DNA from: Sulfuritalea sp.
Lineage (GTDB): Bacteria; Pseudomonadota; Gammaproteobacteria; Burkholderiales; Rhodocyclaceae
NCBI GenBank assembly: GCA_023229685.1
Contig: JALNYT010000001.1
Span: forward strand, 558,001-622,000
DNA length: 64,000 nucleotides
Direction: 5' to 3'
Below, one piece after another: positions 9,822 to 18,466 of this stretch (within the stretch, counting starts at the first letter, position 1; each line of letters begins with the position of its first letter). The notes under the pieces are model-generated. The model was not told the DNA's origin. It saw nothing but the letters and a program-made list of their open reading frames with translations, and made no database searches. The position numbers and the translations under genes are program-made.

Positions 9822-10357
9822 TGACCGCGGTCGTAACTGCGGCCATGGCCAAGGTAGCCCGCGTCGTGCTGATGGGATTTGACGTGGACGGCGTGCTCAC
9901 CGACGGCACGCTCTACTTCAGTTCCCAGGGCGATGAGATCAAAGCCTTCTCCAGCCTCGACGGCCATGGCCTGAAGATGTTGCAGCGGGCGGGAATCGAG
10001 GTCGCCATCATCAGCGGGCGCAGTTCGCGCGCGCTTGCGCTGCGCGCCGAGAATCTTGGCGTCAAGGAACTGCACATGGGTGTCACGGACAAGCGCGCGC
10101 TGCTGGCCGGACTGGCGGCGCAGCGCGGGATCGAACTGCTGCACACCGGCTACATGGGCGACGACGTGGTGGATCTGCCCATCTTGCGCGCCTGCGGCTT
10201 TTCCGCCGCGGTGGCAGACGCGCATGACGAAGTTCTCGCTCGCGTTGATTACGTCGCGACCAAGGGTGGCGGCCGTGGCGCCGTGCGCGAAGTCTGCGAC
10301 CTGATCCTTCGCGCCCAGGGTAAATGGACTGCGGCGATGGCGGAGTACCTGGCATGA
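9821..10357 (+). CDS. kdsC: 3-deoxy-manno-octulosonate-8-phosphatase KdsC
   Basis: Removes the phosphate from Kdo-8-phosphate in LPS inner-core synthesis. HAD-family motif I is FDVDGVLTDG and motif II lies in VAIISGRSS; the acidic motif appears as GDDVVDLP. The 178-residue length is normal. The ATG at 9821 overlaps the kdsD stop (ATGA), which decides the start over an upstream in-frame ATG. Confidence 0.94.
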   Translation: MTAVVTAAMAKVARVVLMGFDVDGVLTDGTLYFSSQGDEIKAFSSLDGHGLKMLQRAGIEVAIISGRSSRALALRAENLGVKELHMGVTDKRALLAGLAAQRGIELLHTGYMGDDVVDLPILRACGFSAAVADAHDEVLARVDYVATKGGGRGAVREVCDLILRAQGKWTAAMAEYLA

Positions 10358-10363
10358 ACAGCT

Positions 10364-10402
10364 TATCCCCCGCCCCTTCTCCAGGAGAAGGGATGACTAC
10401 GG
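10364..10402. repeat. Small palindromic repeat core between kdsC and lptC
   Basis: A perfect inverted repeat CCCTTCTCC-A-GGAGAAGGG at 10374-10392. It is preceded by ATCCCCCG and followed by ATGACTACGG. The same order (ATCCC run, CCTT/AAGG hairpin, then GAC) occurs in the insertions inside murD and mtnA, so this looks like a third, shorter copy. It separates kdsC from lptC by about 100 bases. Confidence 0.5.
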
Positions 10403-10460
10403 CTCGATGCGCTCGCAGGTTTTTGGCGGGTCTGCCTTGGGGCGGCCCGGCGACAGACCA

Positions 10461-11036
10461 ATGAAGGATCGCGCCGCCTCGCTGTTTCCGCTGGCCATGC
10501 TGCTGCTGCTGGCCGCACTTACCTTCTGGCTCAACCGGGTGATCCAGGGCGACAATCCGCGCGGTCCGCAGCGCCACGATCCCGACTACTGGGTCGAGCG
10601 CTTCCAGGTGCGGCGCTTCGATATCGAGGGCAAGTTGCAGCACACCATCGTCGCCGACAAACTGCTGCATTACCCTGACGACGACACGACGGTGGTCACC
10701 ACGCCGCACATCACCTATCATCAGCAGCCGCCGACCGAAATATTCGCCCGCATGGCCTACATCGGCAGGGATGGCAAGGAAGTCGATATGGTCGATGAGG
10801 TGCGGGTGTATCGCCACGGCATCTCGGGCGAATCAGCGCCCACGTTGCTTGAAACCAGGGCACTGAAGGTCTTTCCCGATGACGAAAAGGGGCAGAGCAC
10901 CGATCCGGTGGTCATTACCCAGGGCAAGAGCGTCATGCACGGCACCGGGCTCAACATCGACAACCGATCCGGCATCACGGTCCTGCACGGCCGCGTTACC
11001 GGCACCCTCTATCGCAACCGGACCGAGAAACCATGA
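10461..11036 (+). CDS. lptC: LPS export ABC transporter periplasmic protein LptC
   Basis: Bitopic inner-membrane protein that takes LPS from LptBFG and hands it to LptA. One N-terminal membrane helix (about 8-25) is followed by a beta-jellyroll domain; 191 residues from the ATG at 10461, a normal length. An in-frame start at 10407 would add a non-family leader. The overlap with lptA is ATGA. Confidence 0.9.
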   Translation: MKDRAASLFPLAMLLLLAALTFWLNRVIQGDNPRGPQRHDPDYWVERFQVRRFDIEGKLQHTIVADKLLHYPDDDTTVVTTPHITYHQQPPTEIFARMAYIGRDGKEVDMVDEVRVYRHGISGESAPTLLETRALKVFPDDEKGQSTDPVVITQGKSVMHGTGLNIDNRSGITVLHGRVTGTLYRNRTEKP

Positions 11037-11668
11037 AACCTTTTCTTCGACTCGCCACCATTGCCGGCATTGCCGGCATCATGCTTGCTGCCACCGTGGC
11101 AAGGGCAGAAAAAGCCGACCGCGACAAGCCGGTCAATATCGAAGCTGACCGGGTCTCGGTCGATGACGTGAAGCAGGTCCAGGTCTTCGAGGGCAACGTG
11201 CAACTGGTGAAGGGCACCCTGATCATCCGCGCCGAGCGCATCGTCGTCACCCAGGACGATGACGGCTACCAGCGCGGAGTCGCCACCGGCACCCCCAGCG
11301 TGCTGCCGCGCTTCCGCCAGAAGCGCGAAGGCCAGGACGAATACATCGAGGGCGAGGGCGAGCGCATCGAGCACGACGCCAAGGCCGAAAAGACCGAGTT
11401 CTTCAATCGTGCCTGGGTCAAGAGCGGGCTCGACGAGGTTCGCGGCCAATTCATTTCCTATGATGCCAAGAGCGAGAAATACTTCGTCACCAGCGGCCCC
11501 AACGGCACCCGCGCCCAGCCCGGCAGCAGTGAGCGCGTGCGCGCCGTGATCCAGCCGAAAAACAAGGATGCCGGCGCCGTGACTCCGCCGAGCCGGGCTG
11601 CCGCGGTGGCGCCGCCACTGAAGGGCGCACCGGCCATCGCCAACCCCCGTCAGGAGACAGCGCAGTGA
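11033..11668 (+). CDS. lptA: LPS transport periplasmic protein LptA
   Basis: Periplasmic bridge protein carrying LPS from LptC to the outer-membrane LptDE complex. A signal peptide (about 1-25, ending ATVARA) precedes the OstA beta-jellyroll (about 33-165, KPVNIEADRVSV ... FEGNVQLVKGTLIIRAERI). A low-complexity Ala/Pro-rich tail of about 40 residues follows. The 211-residue length is normal. The gene that usually follows, lptB, is missing here, and the stop overlaps the GTG of an enoyl-CoA hydratase gene. Confidence 0.92.
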   Translation: MKPFLRLATIAGIAGIMLAATVARAEKADRDKPVNIEADRVSVDDVKQVQVFEGNVQLVKGTLIIRAERIVVTQDDDGYQRGVATGTPSVLPRFRQKREGQDEYIEGEGERIEHDAKAEKTEFFNRAWVKSGLDEVRGQFISYDAKSEKYFVTSGPNGTRAQPGSSERVRAVIQPKNKDAGAVTPPSRAAAVAPPLKGAPAIANPRQETAQ

Positions 11669-12441
11669 ATTACGCAAACATCATCGTCGAAACTCGCGGC
11701 AAGGTCGGGCTCGTCACGCTCAACCGGCCCAAAGCAATGAACGCGCTCAACGACAGCCTGATCGACGAGATCGGCGCCGCCCTGGATGGTTTCGAAGCCG
11801 ATGAAAATATCGGCTGCATCGTCCTCACCGGCTCGGACAAGGCCTTCGCCGCGGGTGCCGATATTGGCGCCATGGCCGGCTGGGACTTCATGGATGTCTA
11901 TAAGGCCGATTACATCAGCCGCAACTGGGACCGCATCGCCCGTTGCCGCAAACCGGTCATTGCCGCAGTGGCGGGATTCGCGCTCGGTGGCGGCTGCGAA
12001 CTGGCGATGATGTGCGACATGATCTACGCCGCCGACACCGCCAAATTCGGCCAGCCCGAGATCAAGCTCGGCATCCTCCCCGGTTCTGGCGGCACGCAGC
12101 GCCTGCCGCGTGCCGTGGGCAAGGCCAAGGCCATGGACATGTGCCTTACCGCCCGTTTCATCGATGCCCAGGAGGCGGAGCGCGCCGGTCTGGTGGCGCG
12201 CATCGTCGCCGCCGACAAGCTGCTCGACGAAACCCTGGCGGCGGCGGCAACCATCGCCGGCTTCTCCTTGCCGGTAGTCATGATGATCAAGGAATCCGTC
12301 AACCGCGCCTACGAGTCGGGCCTGCAGGAAGGCTTGCTGTTCGAGCGTCGCACCTTCCATTCGGCCTTTGCCCTGGCCGACCAGAAGGAGGGCATGACGG
12401 CCTTTGTCGAAAAACGAAAACCGCTCTTCCGCGACCGCTAA
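11665..12441 (+). CDS. Enoyl-CoA hydratase, crotonase superfamily
   Basis: Hydrates trans-2-enoyl-CoA to 3-hydroxyacyl-CoA in fatty-acid or related acyl-CoA oxidation. The 258-residue protein has both catalytic glutamates of true hydratases, in GGGCELAMMCD and FGQPEIKLG, and the oxyanion-hole glycines in AAGADI and LGGGC. It closely resembles the short-chain mitochondrial-type hydratase. The GTG at 11665 overlaps the lptA stop as GTGA, so it is translationally coupled to an LPS transport gene, an odd partnership. A terminator follows. Confidence 0.92.
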   Translation: MNYANIIVETRGKVGLVTLNRPKAMNALNDSLIDEIGAALDGFEADENIGCIVLTGSDKAFAAGADIGAMAGWDFMDVYKADYISRNWDRIARCRKPVIAAVAGFALGGGCELAMMCDMIYAADTAKFGQPEIKLGILPGSGGTQRLPRAVGKAKAMDMCLTARFIDAQEAERAGLVARIVAADKLLDETLAAAATIAGFSLPVVMMIKESVNRAYESGLQEGLLFERRTFHSAFALADQKEGMTAFVEKRKPLFRDR

Positions 12442-12465
12442 GCACGCTTTCGCGTTGCAACATCG

Positions 12466-12492
12466 GAGGCCCTTCGGGGCCTCTTGTGTTTT
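12466..12492 (+). terminator. Terminator of the kdsD-lptA-hydratase operon
   Basis: GAGGCCC-TTCG-GGGCCTC hairpin followed by TTGTGTTTT, 25 bases after the hydratase stop. Confidence 0.75.
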
Positions 12493-12531
12493 GTGCAATA
12501 CACTGTTTTGTATAGGATAGTGTCCGTTAAT

Positions 12532-12562
12532 GACTTTTTTGCTGCGTTGCACCAAAAAAGTC
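12532..12562. promoter_or_regulatory. Palindromic operator candidate at the phasin promoter
   Basis: Perfect 10-bp arms GACTTTTTTG / CAAAAAAGTC around CTGCGTTGCAC, which itself contains TGC-GTT-GCA. It ends directly at the -35 box. TGC/GCA-rich palindromes are bound by the PHA regulator PhaR in other bacteria, so this is a plausible PhaR site, by analogy only. Confidence 0.45.
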
Positions 12563-12590
12563 TTGACATGGCGAACTTCACCCCTATAAT
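12563..12590 (+). promoter_or_regulatory. Consensus sigma-70 promoter of the phasin gene
   Basis: Perfect TTGACA at 12563-12568 and perfect TATAAT at 12585-12590 with a 16-bp spacer. The start point falls near 12597, leaving a leader of about 90 nt. This is the only promoter I noticed in the window with both boxes perfect, as expected for an abundant granule protein. Confidence 0.85.
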
Positions 12591-12689
12591 ACGAAGCATG
12601 ACGCAGTGCACCATTGCCCCGGTGAAGAGGGGTAATCGATACAAACCCGAATCTGATAACCGTTTCGACACCATTCTCAGGAGATCACC

Positions 12690-13247
12690 ATGAACGCCAC
12701 CACCGAACAATTCGCCAGCGCCAACAAGGCCAACGTAGAAACCATGCTGACCATTGCCAACACGGCATTCGCCAGCGCCGAGCGCCTTGCCGCACTGAAC
12801 CTCAACACCGCCCGCGCCATGCTGGAAGACAGCGTCGCCAGCGCCAAGGCTCTGCTCGGCGTCAAGGACGTCCAGCAACTGATCGCCATGCAGACCACGC
12901 TGGCCCAGCCTGCCGTTGAAAAAGCCGTCGCCTACTCGCGCAGCGTGTATGAGATCGCCACCCAGACTCAGGAAGAACTGTCCAAGGTTGTCGAAGGCCA
13001 GTTTTCCGAAATCAACAAGAATGTATCTTCCGCCCTCGACAAGGCTGTCAAGAACGCCCCGGCTGGTTCCGATGTCGCCGTGGCTGCCGTGAAGTCGGCG
13101 ATCGCCGCCGCCAACTCGGCCTACGACAGCATGACCAAGGCTGCCAAGCAAGTCGCGGAAATCGCTGAAGCCAACGTCGCTGCGGCCACCACCGCTACCG
13201 TCAAGGCTGCCGGCGGCAACGCGTCGAAAGCCAGAAAAGCCGCCTAA
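12690..13247 (+). CDS. phaP: Phasin, PHA granule-associated protein
   Basis: Coats polyhydroxyalkanoate granules in the cytoplasm. The 185-residue protein is Ala-rich and almost wholly helical, with the phasin_2 pattern (N-terminal EQFASANKANVETML, AALNLNTARAMLEDSV in the middle). The C-terminal tail KAAGGNASKARKAA is rich in Ala, Thr and Lys. There are no membrane spans or signal peptide. AGGAG at 12680-12684 gives a good ribosome site before the ATG at 12690. It has its own strong promoter and terminator, so it is monocistronic. Confidence 0.92.
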   Translation: MNATTEQFASANKANVETMLTIANTAFASAERLAALNLNTARAMLEDSVASAKALLGVKDVQQLIAMQTTLAQPAVEKAVAYSRSVYEIATQTQEELSKVVEGQFSEINKNVSSALDKAVKNAPAGSDVAVAAVKSAIAAANSAYDSMTKAAKQVAEIAEANVAAATTATVKAAGGNASKARKAA

Positions 13248-13298
13248 GCGCGACTTTTAACCGTCTCCTCCTCCGGCCCCGCAAAAGGGCTGGTTTCA

Positions 13299-13330
13299 GA
13301 CCCGATGCCGCAAGGCCTCGGGTCTTTTTT
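13299..13330 (+). terminator. Terminator of the phasin gene
   Basis: Stem GACCCGA / TCGGGTC around TGCCGCAAGGCC, followed by six T. The next 100 bases up to the converging aminotransferase gene hold two more small GC hairpins and no gene. Confidence 0.85.
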
Positions 13331-13438
13331 CGCCTGCCCCCGAAGGGGAATCCCAGGCGGGCAAAGCCCGTTCCCTTTACGCGGAAACGATGTCCAGGGA
13401 CATACCCACACCAAGAGTCGGCGCTGGCGGGACGGCGG

Positions 13439-14611
13439 TTACAGAGCCCGCAGGCGTTCGCCAGCCGCGGCCAGCGTGGTCTCGTTCTTGGCAAAGCAAA
13501 AGCGAATCACGCGCTGATCCTCGCCATCGGGATTGAAAGCCGAAACGGGGATCGCTGCCACCCCGTGTTCCGTGGTCAGGCGCTGGACAAAACTTGTATC
13601 CGGCTCGTCGCTGATCGCAGCATAAGTCGCCAGCTGGAAATAGGTGCCGGCGCAGGGCAGCAGAACAAAGCGCGAGCCTTCAAGCTGCTGGCGGAAAAAA
13701 TCGCGCTTGGCCTGGTAGAAGTCCGCCAGGTTGTCGGCAAACTCGGGATGCTCGCGCATGAAATCGGCCAGTGCCAGCTGCGCCGGATGGTGCACGGTGA
13801 ACACGATGAACTGGTGCGCCTTGCGAAACTCGTTCATCAGGGCACGCGGCGCCAGACAATAGGCGACCTTCCAGCCGGTGACGTGATAGGTCTTGCCGAA
13901 GCTGGAGACGACGAAGCTGCGCTCGCGCAGACCCGGGTAGCGCGTCACGCTTTCATGGCGCAGCCCTTCGTTCCCGCCGTCGCTCTGGTCGAACACGACA
14001 TGTTCATAGACCTCGTCGCTGACCACGACGATTTCGGTGTCTCGCACCAGCGTTTCCAGCATCGCCATATCGTCGGCCGACCACACCGAGCCACTCGGGT
14101 TATGCGGCGAATTGATGATGATCATGCGCGTGCGCGGCGTGATCAGCGCGCGCACCTCGTCCCAATCGGGCTTGAACTCGGGAAAGCGCAAATGGGCGAA
14201 CACCGCGTGGCCGCCATTGAGTTCAATGCCAGGCACGTAGGAGTCATACACCGGCGCGAAAACAATCACCTCATCACCCGGCCTTACGCAGGCGGCGATC
14301 GCGGTGTAGATCGCCTGCGTCGCCCCGGCTGTCACCGTCACTTCGCTTTCCGGATCGTACGCCGCGAGATACAGCCGCGCGACTTTCTCCGCAATCGCCT
14401 CGCGCAACGACGACACGCCGGCCATGGGCGGATACTGGTTGGCGCCAGCCGCCATGTGGTGCGTCACGCGATCCAGCAGCAGCGGCGACGGCGAAAAGTC
14501 CGGGAAGCCCTGCGAAAGGTTGATTGCGCCATGTTCCGCGGCAAGCCGCGACATGACGGTAAAAATCGTGGTGCCGACGTTCGGCAGCCGGGAAGGCAGA
14601 TAGAGAGTCAA
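13439..14611 (-). CDS. PLP-dependent class I/II aminotransferase (methionine aminotransferase-like)
   Basis: A fold-type I aminotransferase of 390 residues, in the YbdL/kynurenine-oxoglutarate group that acts on methionine and aromatic amino acids. The PLP-binding lysine is Lys240 in SSFGKTYHVTGWK. NSPHNPSG and SDEVYEH are the other cofactor-contact motifs, and LSQGFPDF near the N-terminus is typical of this group. I start it at TTG 14611, which gives the usual LPSRLPNVGTTIF opening just past the FKBP stop. An upstream in-frame ATG lies inside the FKBP gene. The substrate is inferred from family resemblance only. Confidence 0.85.
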   Translation of the reverse strand: MTLYLPSRLPNVGTTIFTVMSRLAAEHGAINLSQGFPDFSPSPLLLDRVTHHMAAGANQYPPMAGVSSLREAIAEKVARLYLAAYDPESEVTVTAGATQAIYTAIAACVRPGDEVIVFAPVYDSYVPGIELNGGHAVFAHLRFPEFKPDWDEVRALITPRTRMIIINSPHNPSGSVWSADDMAMLETLVRDTEIVVVSDEVYEHVVFDQSDGGNEGLRHESVTRYPGLRERSFVVSSFGKTYHVTGWKVAYCLAPRALMNEFRKAHQFIVFTVHHPAQLALADFMREHPEFADNLADFYQAKRDFFRQQLEGSRFVLLPCAGTYFQLATYAAISDEPDTSFVQRLTTEHGVAAIPVSAFNPDGEDQRVIRFCFAKNETTLAAAGERLRAL

Positions 14612-14618
14612 GACAGGT

Positions 14619-14963
14619 TCAAGCCAGTCCCAGCAGTTCCACTTCGAACACCAGTGTCGCATTGGGCGGAATCACTCCACCGGCACCGCGAACGCCGTAA
14701 CCGAGCGCAGGCGGAATGGTCAGTTTGCGCGCGCCGCCAACCTTCATTCCCTGCACGCCCTCATCCCAGCCGGCAATTACATGGCGCGCGCCGAGCGGAA
14801 ACTCGAAGGGTTCGTTGCGATCCTTGCTCGAATCGAATTTGGAGCCATCGGTGAGCCAGCCCGTGTAATGCACGGAAACCATCTGCCCGACGCAGGCTTC
14901 CGCCCCTTCGCCGATAACCAGTTCTTCAATGACAAGGCCGCTGGCCGTGGTGATCTGACTCAT
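14619..14963 (-). CDS. FKBP-type peptidyl-prolyl cis-trans isomerase
   Basis: Minimal cytoplasmic FKBP of 114 residues without a signal peptide. The conserved core is complete: VSVHYTGWLTDGSKFDSS, then VIAGWDEGVQGMKVGG, LTIPPALGYG and ATLVFEVELL. It catalyses proline isomerisation in folding proteins. It lies 7 bases before the aminotransferase start on the same strand and is probably co-transcribed with it. Confidence 0.93.
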   Translation of the reverse strand: MSQITTASGLVIEELVIGEGAEACVGQMVSVHYTGWLTDGSKFDSSKDRNEPFEFPLGARHVIAGWDEGVQGMKVGGARKLTIPPALGYGVRGAGGVIPPNATLVFEVELLGLA

Positions 14964-14997
14964 TGCGTTGCTCCAGGATGTTGATTCGATGCTTGCA

Positions 14998-17580
14998 TTA
15001 TGCCCGAGACGCCAGGCTCAGCAGCGGCTGAAATATTCCATCGGCTTCGGCTGGCGGCAGCGGACGCGAGAACAGATAGCCCTGAAACTTCTCGCAGCCG
15101 AGTCCGAGCAGCACGTCAAGCTGCTCGCGGGTTTCCACGCCTTCTGCCAGCGTGGTCAGGCCAAGGCTCTTCGCCAGACCGATGATCGCCGTGACGATGG
15201 CCGCATCTTCGGGATCGGACGTCAGATCGCGCACGAAGCTCTGGTCGACTTTCAGCTTGTGCACCGGGAAACGCTTGAGGTAACTGAGGCTGGAATACCC
15301 GGTGCCGAAATCATCAATCACCAGCTGCACACCCATGGCGGCAATCTCCTGCAGCTTGGCACGGGTTTCGTCGATGTCGTGCATCAGGGTCGACTCGGTG
15401 ATTTCCAGCTCCAGCAGCCGCCCCGGTTGCCCGGTATCCACCAGGATGCGACGCAGGGTCTCGACCAGGTCCTTCTGCCGGAACTGGCGCGGCGAGAGGT
15501 TAACCGAGACGGGCAGCAGCGGCCGCCCCTCCTGCTGCCAGTCGCGATTTTGCCGCAGCGCTTCGGCCAGCACCCATTCACCGATCGGTATGATGAGCCC
15601 GGTTTCCTCTGCGATCGGTATGAACTCGTCCGGCTCGATCAATCCCTGCTCCGGATCGCTCCAGCGCACCAGCGCTTCCATCCCGCATACGGCGCGCTGC
15701 GGCCAATCGATCAGGGGCTGATAGTGCAGCAGCAAAGTCCCGGTCTCGATCGCCTTGCGCAACCTGTTCTCCATGGTGAAAAAGTGCGCGGCCTGCTCTT
15801 TCATCTGTCCGGCAAAGAACTGGAAGTTGTTTCGCCCAGCCTCCTTGGCGTGATACATCGCCGTGTCGGCGTTCTTCATGAGAGCAAAAACCTCGTCACC
15901 GTCATCGGGAAAAATGCTGATGCCGATCGATGACGTAACGCGCAGCTGGTGACCTCCGATCGTCACTACCGAAGCCAGGGCCCCAAGCACTTTTTCCGCC
16001 ACCTGTACCACATCGTCGGGCGACGATATCTCGTGCAAGACAATGACGAACTCATCGCCGCCCAGACGCGACACGGTATCGACTGCCCGCACGACACTCG
16101 TCAGACGCTCTGCCACGTGCTTCAGCAATTCATCGCCGATGGCGTGGCCGAGGGTGTCGTTAACGCTCTTGAAGCGATCAAGATCGAGAAACATCACCGC
16201 CACGCGATGCCGGCTGCGCTGCGCCTGCGCCAACGCCTGCTCCAGCCGGTCATGCAGCAGGGTGCGATTGGGCAGGCCGGTCAGACCGTCATGATGGGCG
16301 ACCTGCCAGATGCGCTGCTCTGCCTGCATCCGCTCGAACACCTCCCCCTGCAGCTGCGAGTTGGCGGTCGCCAGTTCGGCGGTGCGCTCCACCACCCGTT
16401 GCTCGAGTTGTTCGTGGGCGCGCAACAGCGCCTCCTCCGCCTGGTGGCGTTCGGTGACATCCTCGAAAATCCAGGTCAAGTCCACGCTGTCGCGCTGGCC
16501 GGCGACCCGCCGCCCGGTGGCGCGTACCCAGAACGGATGGCCGTCCTTGTGCCGCACCCGGGCCTCGCCGACGTAGGTACCGCCGGCCATGACTACCGGA
16601 TTGATCTCGGCCACGTGGCGCTGGTAGTCCTCCTCGCTGAGAAAGAACAGCCGTGTCGAACCCCCCGTCAGTTCCTCCGCCTGGTAGCCAAAAATCTCGG
16701 CCAGTCTCCTGTTGCAGCGCTGTATCACGAGATTCCGCGAGTACAGGATGCCTACCGCCGCATTGTCGAAAATCATCTGCTGTTCGTCGAAGGCCTGCCG
16801 TGCCCTCTCCTCGGCCTCGCGCGTCGCGGTGACGTCTTCTGCAATCCAGACCGAACCTTCCTGCGGCTGGGTCGGGTCAAAGACGCTGCCGCTAACGCGC
16901 AGCCAGACCGGTTTGCCGTCACGACGCTGGGACAATTGCTCGCGATGATGCACCTCGCCAGCGGCAAACTCGGCATAGATCTGCTCGCCAACGCGCTGAA
17001 ATTCCTCCTCGGTGGTAAAAAGCTGTCGCGCCGACTGCCCCACCAGCGAACCCTCCGGCAGATCGAACAATTCTTCGAAACGACGGTTGCAGCGCACGAA
17101 AACGCGATTGCGCACGACCGCGATTCCGGCCGAAGCCGTATCAAGAATTGCCGACAGTTCGCGCATGCTGCGTTCGAGCGCAGACGTCATCAAGCGGTCT
17201 TCGCCGATGTCTTCGATGATCCACAGGGTGCCGTCCCGGGGATGCTCGGGATCAACCGCCTTGGCCGAAACGCGGCACCAGAACAAACTGCCGTCCTTGC
17301 GCTTGAGTTGAGTCTCGGTGCGGAAAGAGCGACCGGCGGCCAGCACCGGGCCGGCCTCGCGCCCCAGGGCAGAGTAGGCTTCCTGATCGGCATACAGAAT
17401 CAGCGCGGACCGGTCGACGAATTCGTCCAGCGAGTAACCGAACATCTCCGCGCACAAGCGATTGGCCTGAATCAGCCGGCGATTGTGGGTAAACAGAATG
17501 CCGACCGTGGCATTCTCGAAAATCGCGTTGAGTTCGAGTACCGCCTTCTTCGGTGGCACGGCAACCGTACCGTTTTTCAT
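14998..17580 (-). CDS. PAS-PAS-PAS-GGDEF-EAL cyclic-di-GMP protein
   Basis: An 860-residue soluble signalling protein. Three PAS domains lie at roughly 14-125, 135-255 and 265-380, followed by a short coiled linker, GGDEF at about 420-590 and EAL at about 605-855. The cyclase site is intact (RLGGDEF) with an inhibitory RxxD site five residues upstream (RAVD). The phosphodiesterase also looks intact: MEALVRW, LEITEST, IDDFGTGYSSL and AEGVET. Either activity could therefore operate; which dominates cannot be read from the sequence. No transmembrane segment is present, so the PAS domains presumably sense a cytoplasmic cue. Its ATG overlaps the stop of the upstream dehydrogenase gene (TGATG). Confidence 0.93.
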   Translation of the reverse strand: MKNGTVAVPPKKAVLELNAIFENATVGILFTHNRRLIQANRLCAEMFGYSLDEFVDRSALILYADQEAYSALGREAGPVLAAGRSFRTETQLKRKDGSLFWCRVSAKAVDPEHPRDGTLWIIEDIGEDRLMTSALERSMRELSAILDTASAGIAVVRNRVFVRCNRRFEELFDLPEGSLVGQSARQLFTTEEEFQRVGEQIYAEFAAGEVHHREQLSQRRDGKPVWLRVSGSVFDPTQPQEGSVWIAEDVTATREAEERARQAFDEQQMIFDNAAVGILYSRNLVIQRCNRRLAEIFGYQAEELTGGSTRLFFLSEEDYQRHVAEINPVVMAGGTYVGEARVRHKDGHPFWVRATGRRVAGQRDSVDLTWIFEDVTERHQAEEALLRAHEQLEQRVVERTAELATANSQLQGEVFERMQAEQRIWQVAHHDGLTGLPNRTLLHDRLEQALAQAQRSRHRVAVMFLDLDRFKSVNDTLGHAIGDELLKHVAERLTSVVRAVDTVSRLGGDEFVIVLHEISSPDDVVQVAEKVLGALASVVTIGGHQLRVTSSIGISIFPDDGDEVFALMKNADTAMYHAKEAGRNNFQFFAGQMKEQAAHFFTMENRLRKAIETGTLLLHYQPLIDWPQRAVCGMEALVRWSDPEQGLIEPDEFIPIAEETGLIIPIGEWVLAEALRQNRDWQQEGRPLLPVSVNLSPRQFRQKDLVETLRRILVDTGQPGRLLELEITESTLMHDIDETRAKLQEIAAMGVQLVIDDFGTGYSSLSYLKRFPVHKLKVDQSFVRDLTSDPEDAAIVTAIIGLAKSLGLTTLAEGVETREQLDVLLGLGCEKFQGYLFSRPLPPAEADGIFQPLLSLASRA

Positions 17581-18461
17581 CAGGCTCGATCCGTGCCGGT
17601 ACCGGCTTCGAGCACGCGCAGCAGCGAGGACGTGTCATGCATCCCCCAGCCCATGGCCATCAACGCGTTCAATTGCTGCCCCACGGCGGCAGACACCGGC
17701 AATGGCGCGCCGAGCCGGGTTGCCTCGTCCATCAGCAGTGCGTAATCCTTGTGATGCAATCGCGCTTCGACACCCGGCGCGAAATCGCGCGCCGCCATGC
17801 GGCCACCGAAAATATCGAGCACCCGCGAGCCGGCCGAGCCGTGCAGCATCGCGGCGCGCACCTTGGCGAAGTCGACCCCGGCGGCGACCGCCAGCCGGGC
17901 CGCTTCCGCCGCCGCTTCGATCGCCGCCACCATCACCATCTGATTGCAGGCCTTGGCCACCTGCCCGGCACCTGCCTCGCCGACATGCACCATGGTCTTG
18001 CCCAGCACTTCGAAGATCGGCTGGAGGCGTGTCGCCAGCGCCGACTTTCCGCCCCACATGATCGCCAGTGTGGCGCTCTGTGCCCCGCCGCTGCCACCGG
18101 ACACCGGGGCATCGACGAAGTCGACGCCGGTTGCGACATAGCGTGCCGCGATGCGGCGCGCGGCAGACGGCGCGATGGTGGAGAAATCGACATGCAGACT
18201 GCCCGGCGCCAGGCCTTGCGCCAGACCCTGCGGGCCAAAGGCCAGGCCCTCCACATCGGCGCTGCCGGTGACATTGGTGCAGACGATGTCGGCACGGCGC
18301 GCGACTGCCGCGGGCGAGGCACACCACAGCGCTCCCTGCGCGATTAGCGCCGCCGCCGATTCCGGCCGCCGCGACCAGACCGACAGCGCGTGTCCCGCGT
18401 GCAGCAGATGTTCCGCCATCGGGCGGCCCATGGCACCGCAGCCGATAAAGCCCAGTTGCAC
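17580..18461 (-). CDS. Beta-hydroxyacid dehydrogenase, NAD(P)-dependent (second of a tandem pair)
   Basis: Member of the 6-phosphogluconate dehydrogenase-like family that includes 3-hydroxyisobutyrate dehydrogenase and tartronate semialdehyde reductase. The 293-residue protein opens with the nucleotide-binding GFIGCGAMGRPMAEHL, has the substrate loop DAPVSGGSGGA, and carries the catalytic lysine in GAGQVAKACNQM. I start it at GTG 18461, 5 bases after the upstream paralogue's stop, because the Rossmann motif begins there; the longer open frame is antisense noise. Substrate unknown. Confidence 0.85.
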   Translation of the reverse strand: MQLGFIGCGAMGRPMAEHLLHAGHALSVWSRRPESAAALIAQGALWCASPAAVARRADIVCTNVTGSADVEGLAFGPQGLAQGLAPGSLHVDFSTIAPSAARRIAARYVATGVDFVDAPVSGGSGGAQSATLAIMWGGKSALATRLQPIFEVLGKTMVHVGEAGAGQVAKACNQMVMVAAIEAAAEAARLAVAAGVDFAKVRAAMLHGSAGSRVLDIFGGRMAARDFAPGVEARLHHKDYALLMDEATRLGAPLPVSAAVGQQLNALMAMGWGMHDTSSLLRVLEAGTGTDRA

Positions 18462-18466
18462 AGCGG

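Noticed and set aside
15949..17745. A 598-codon open frame on the plus strand
   Set aside because: Shadow of the PAS-GGDEF-EAL gene on the other strand.
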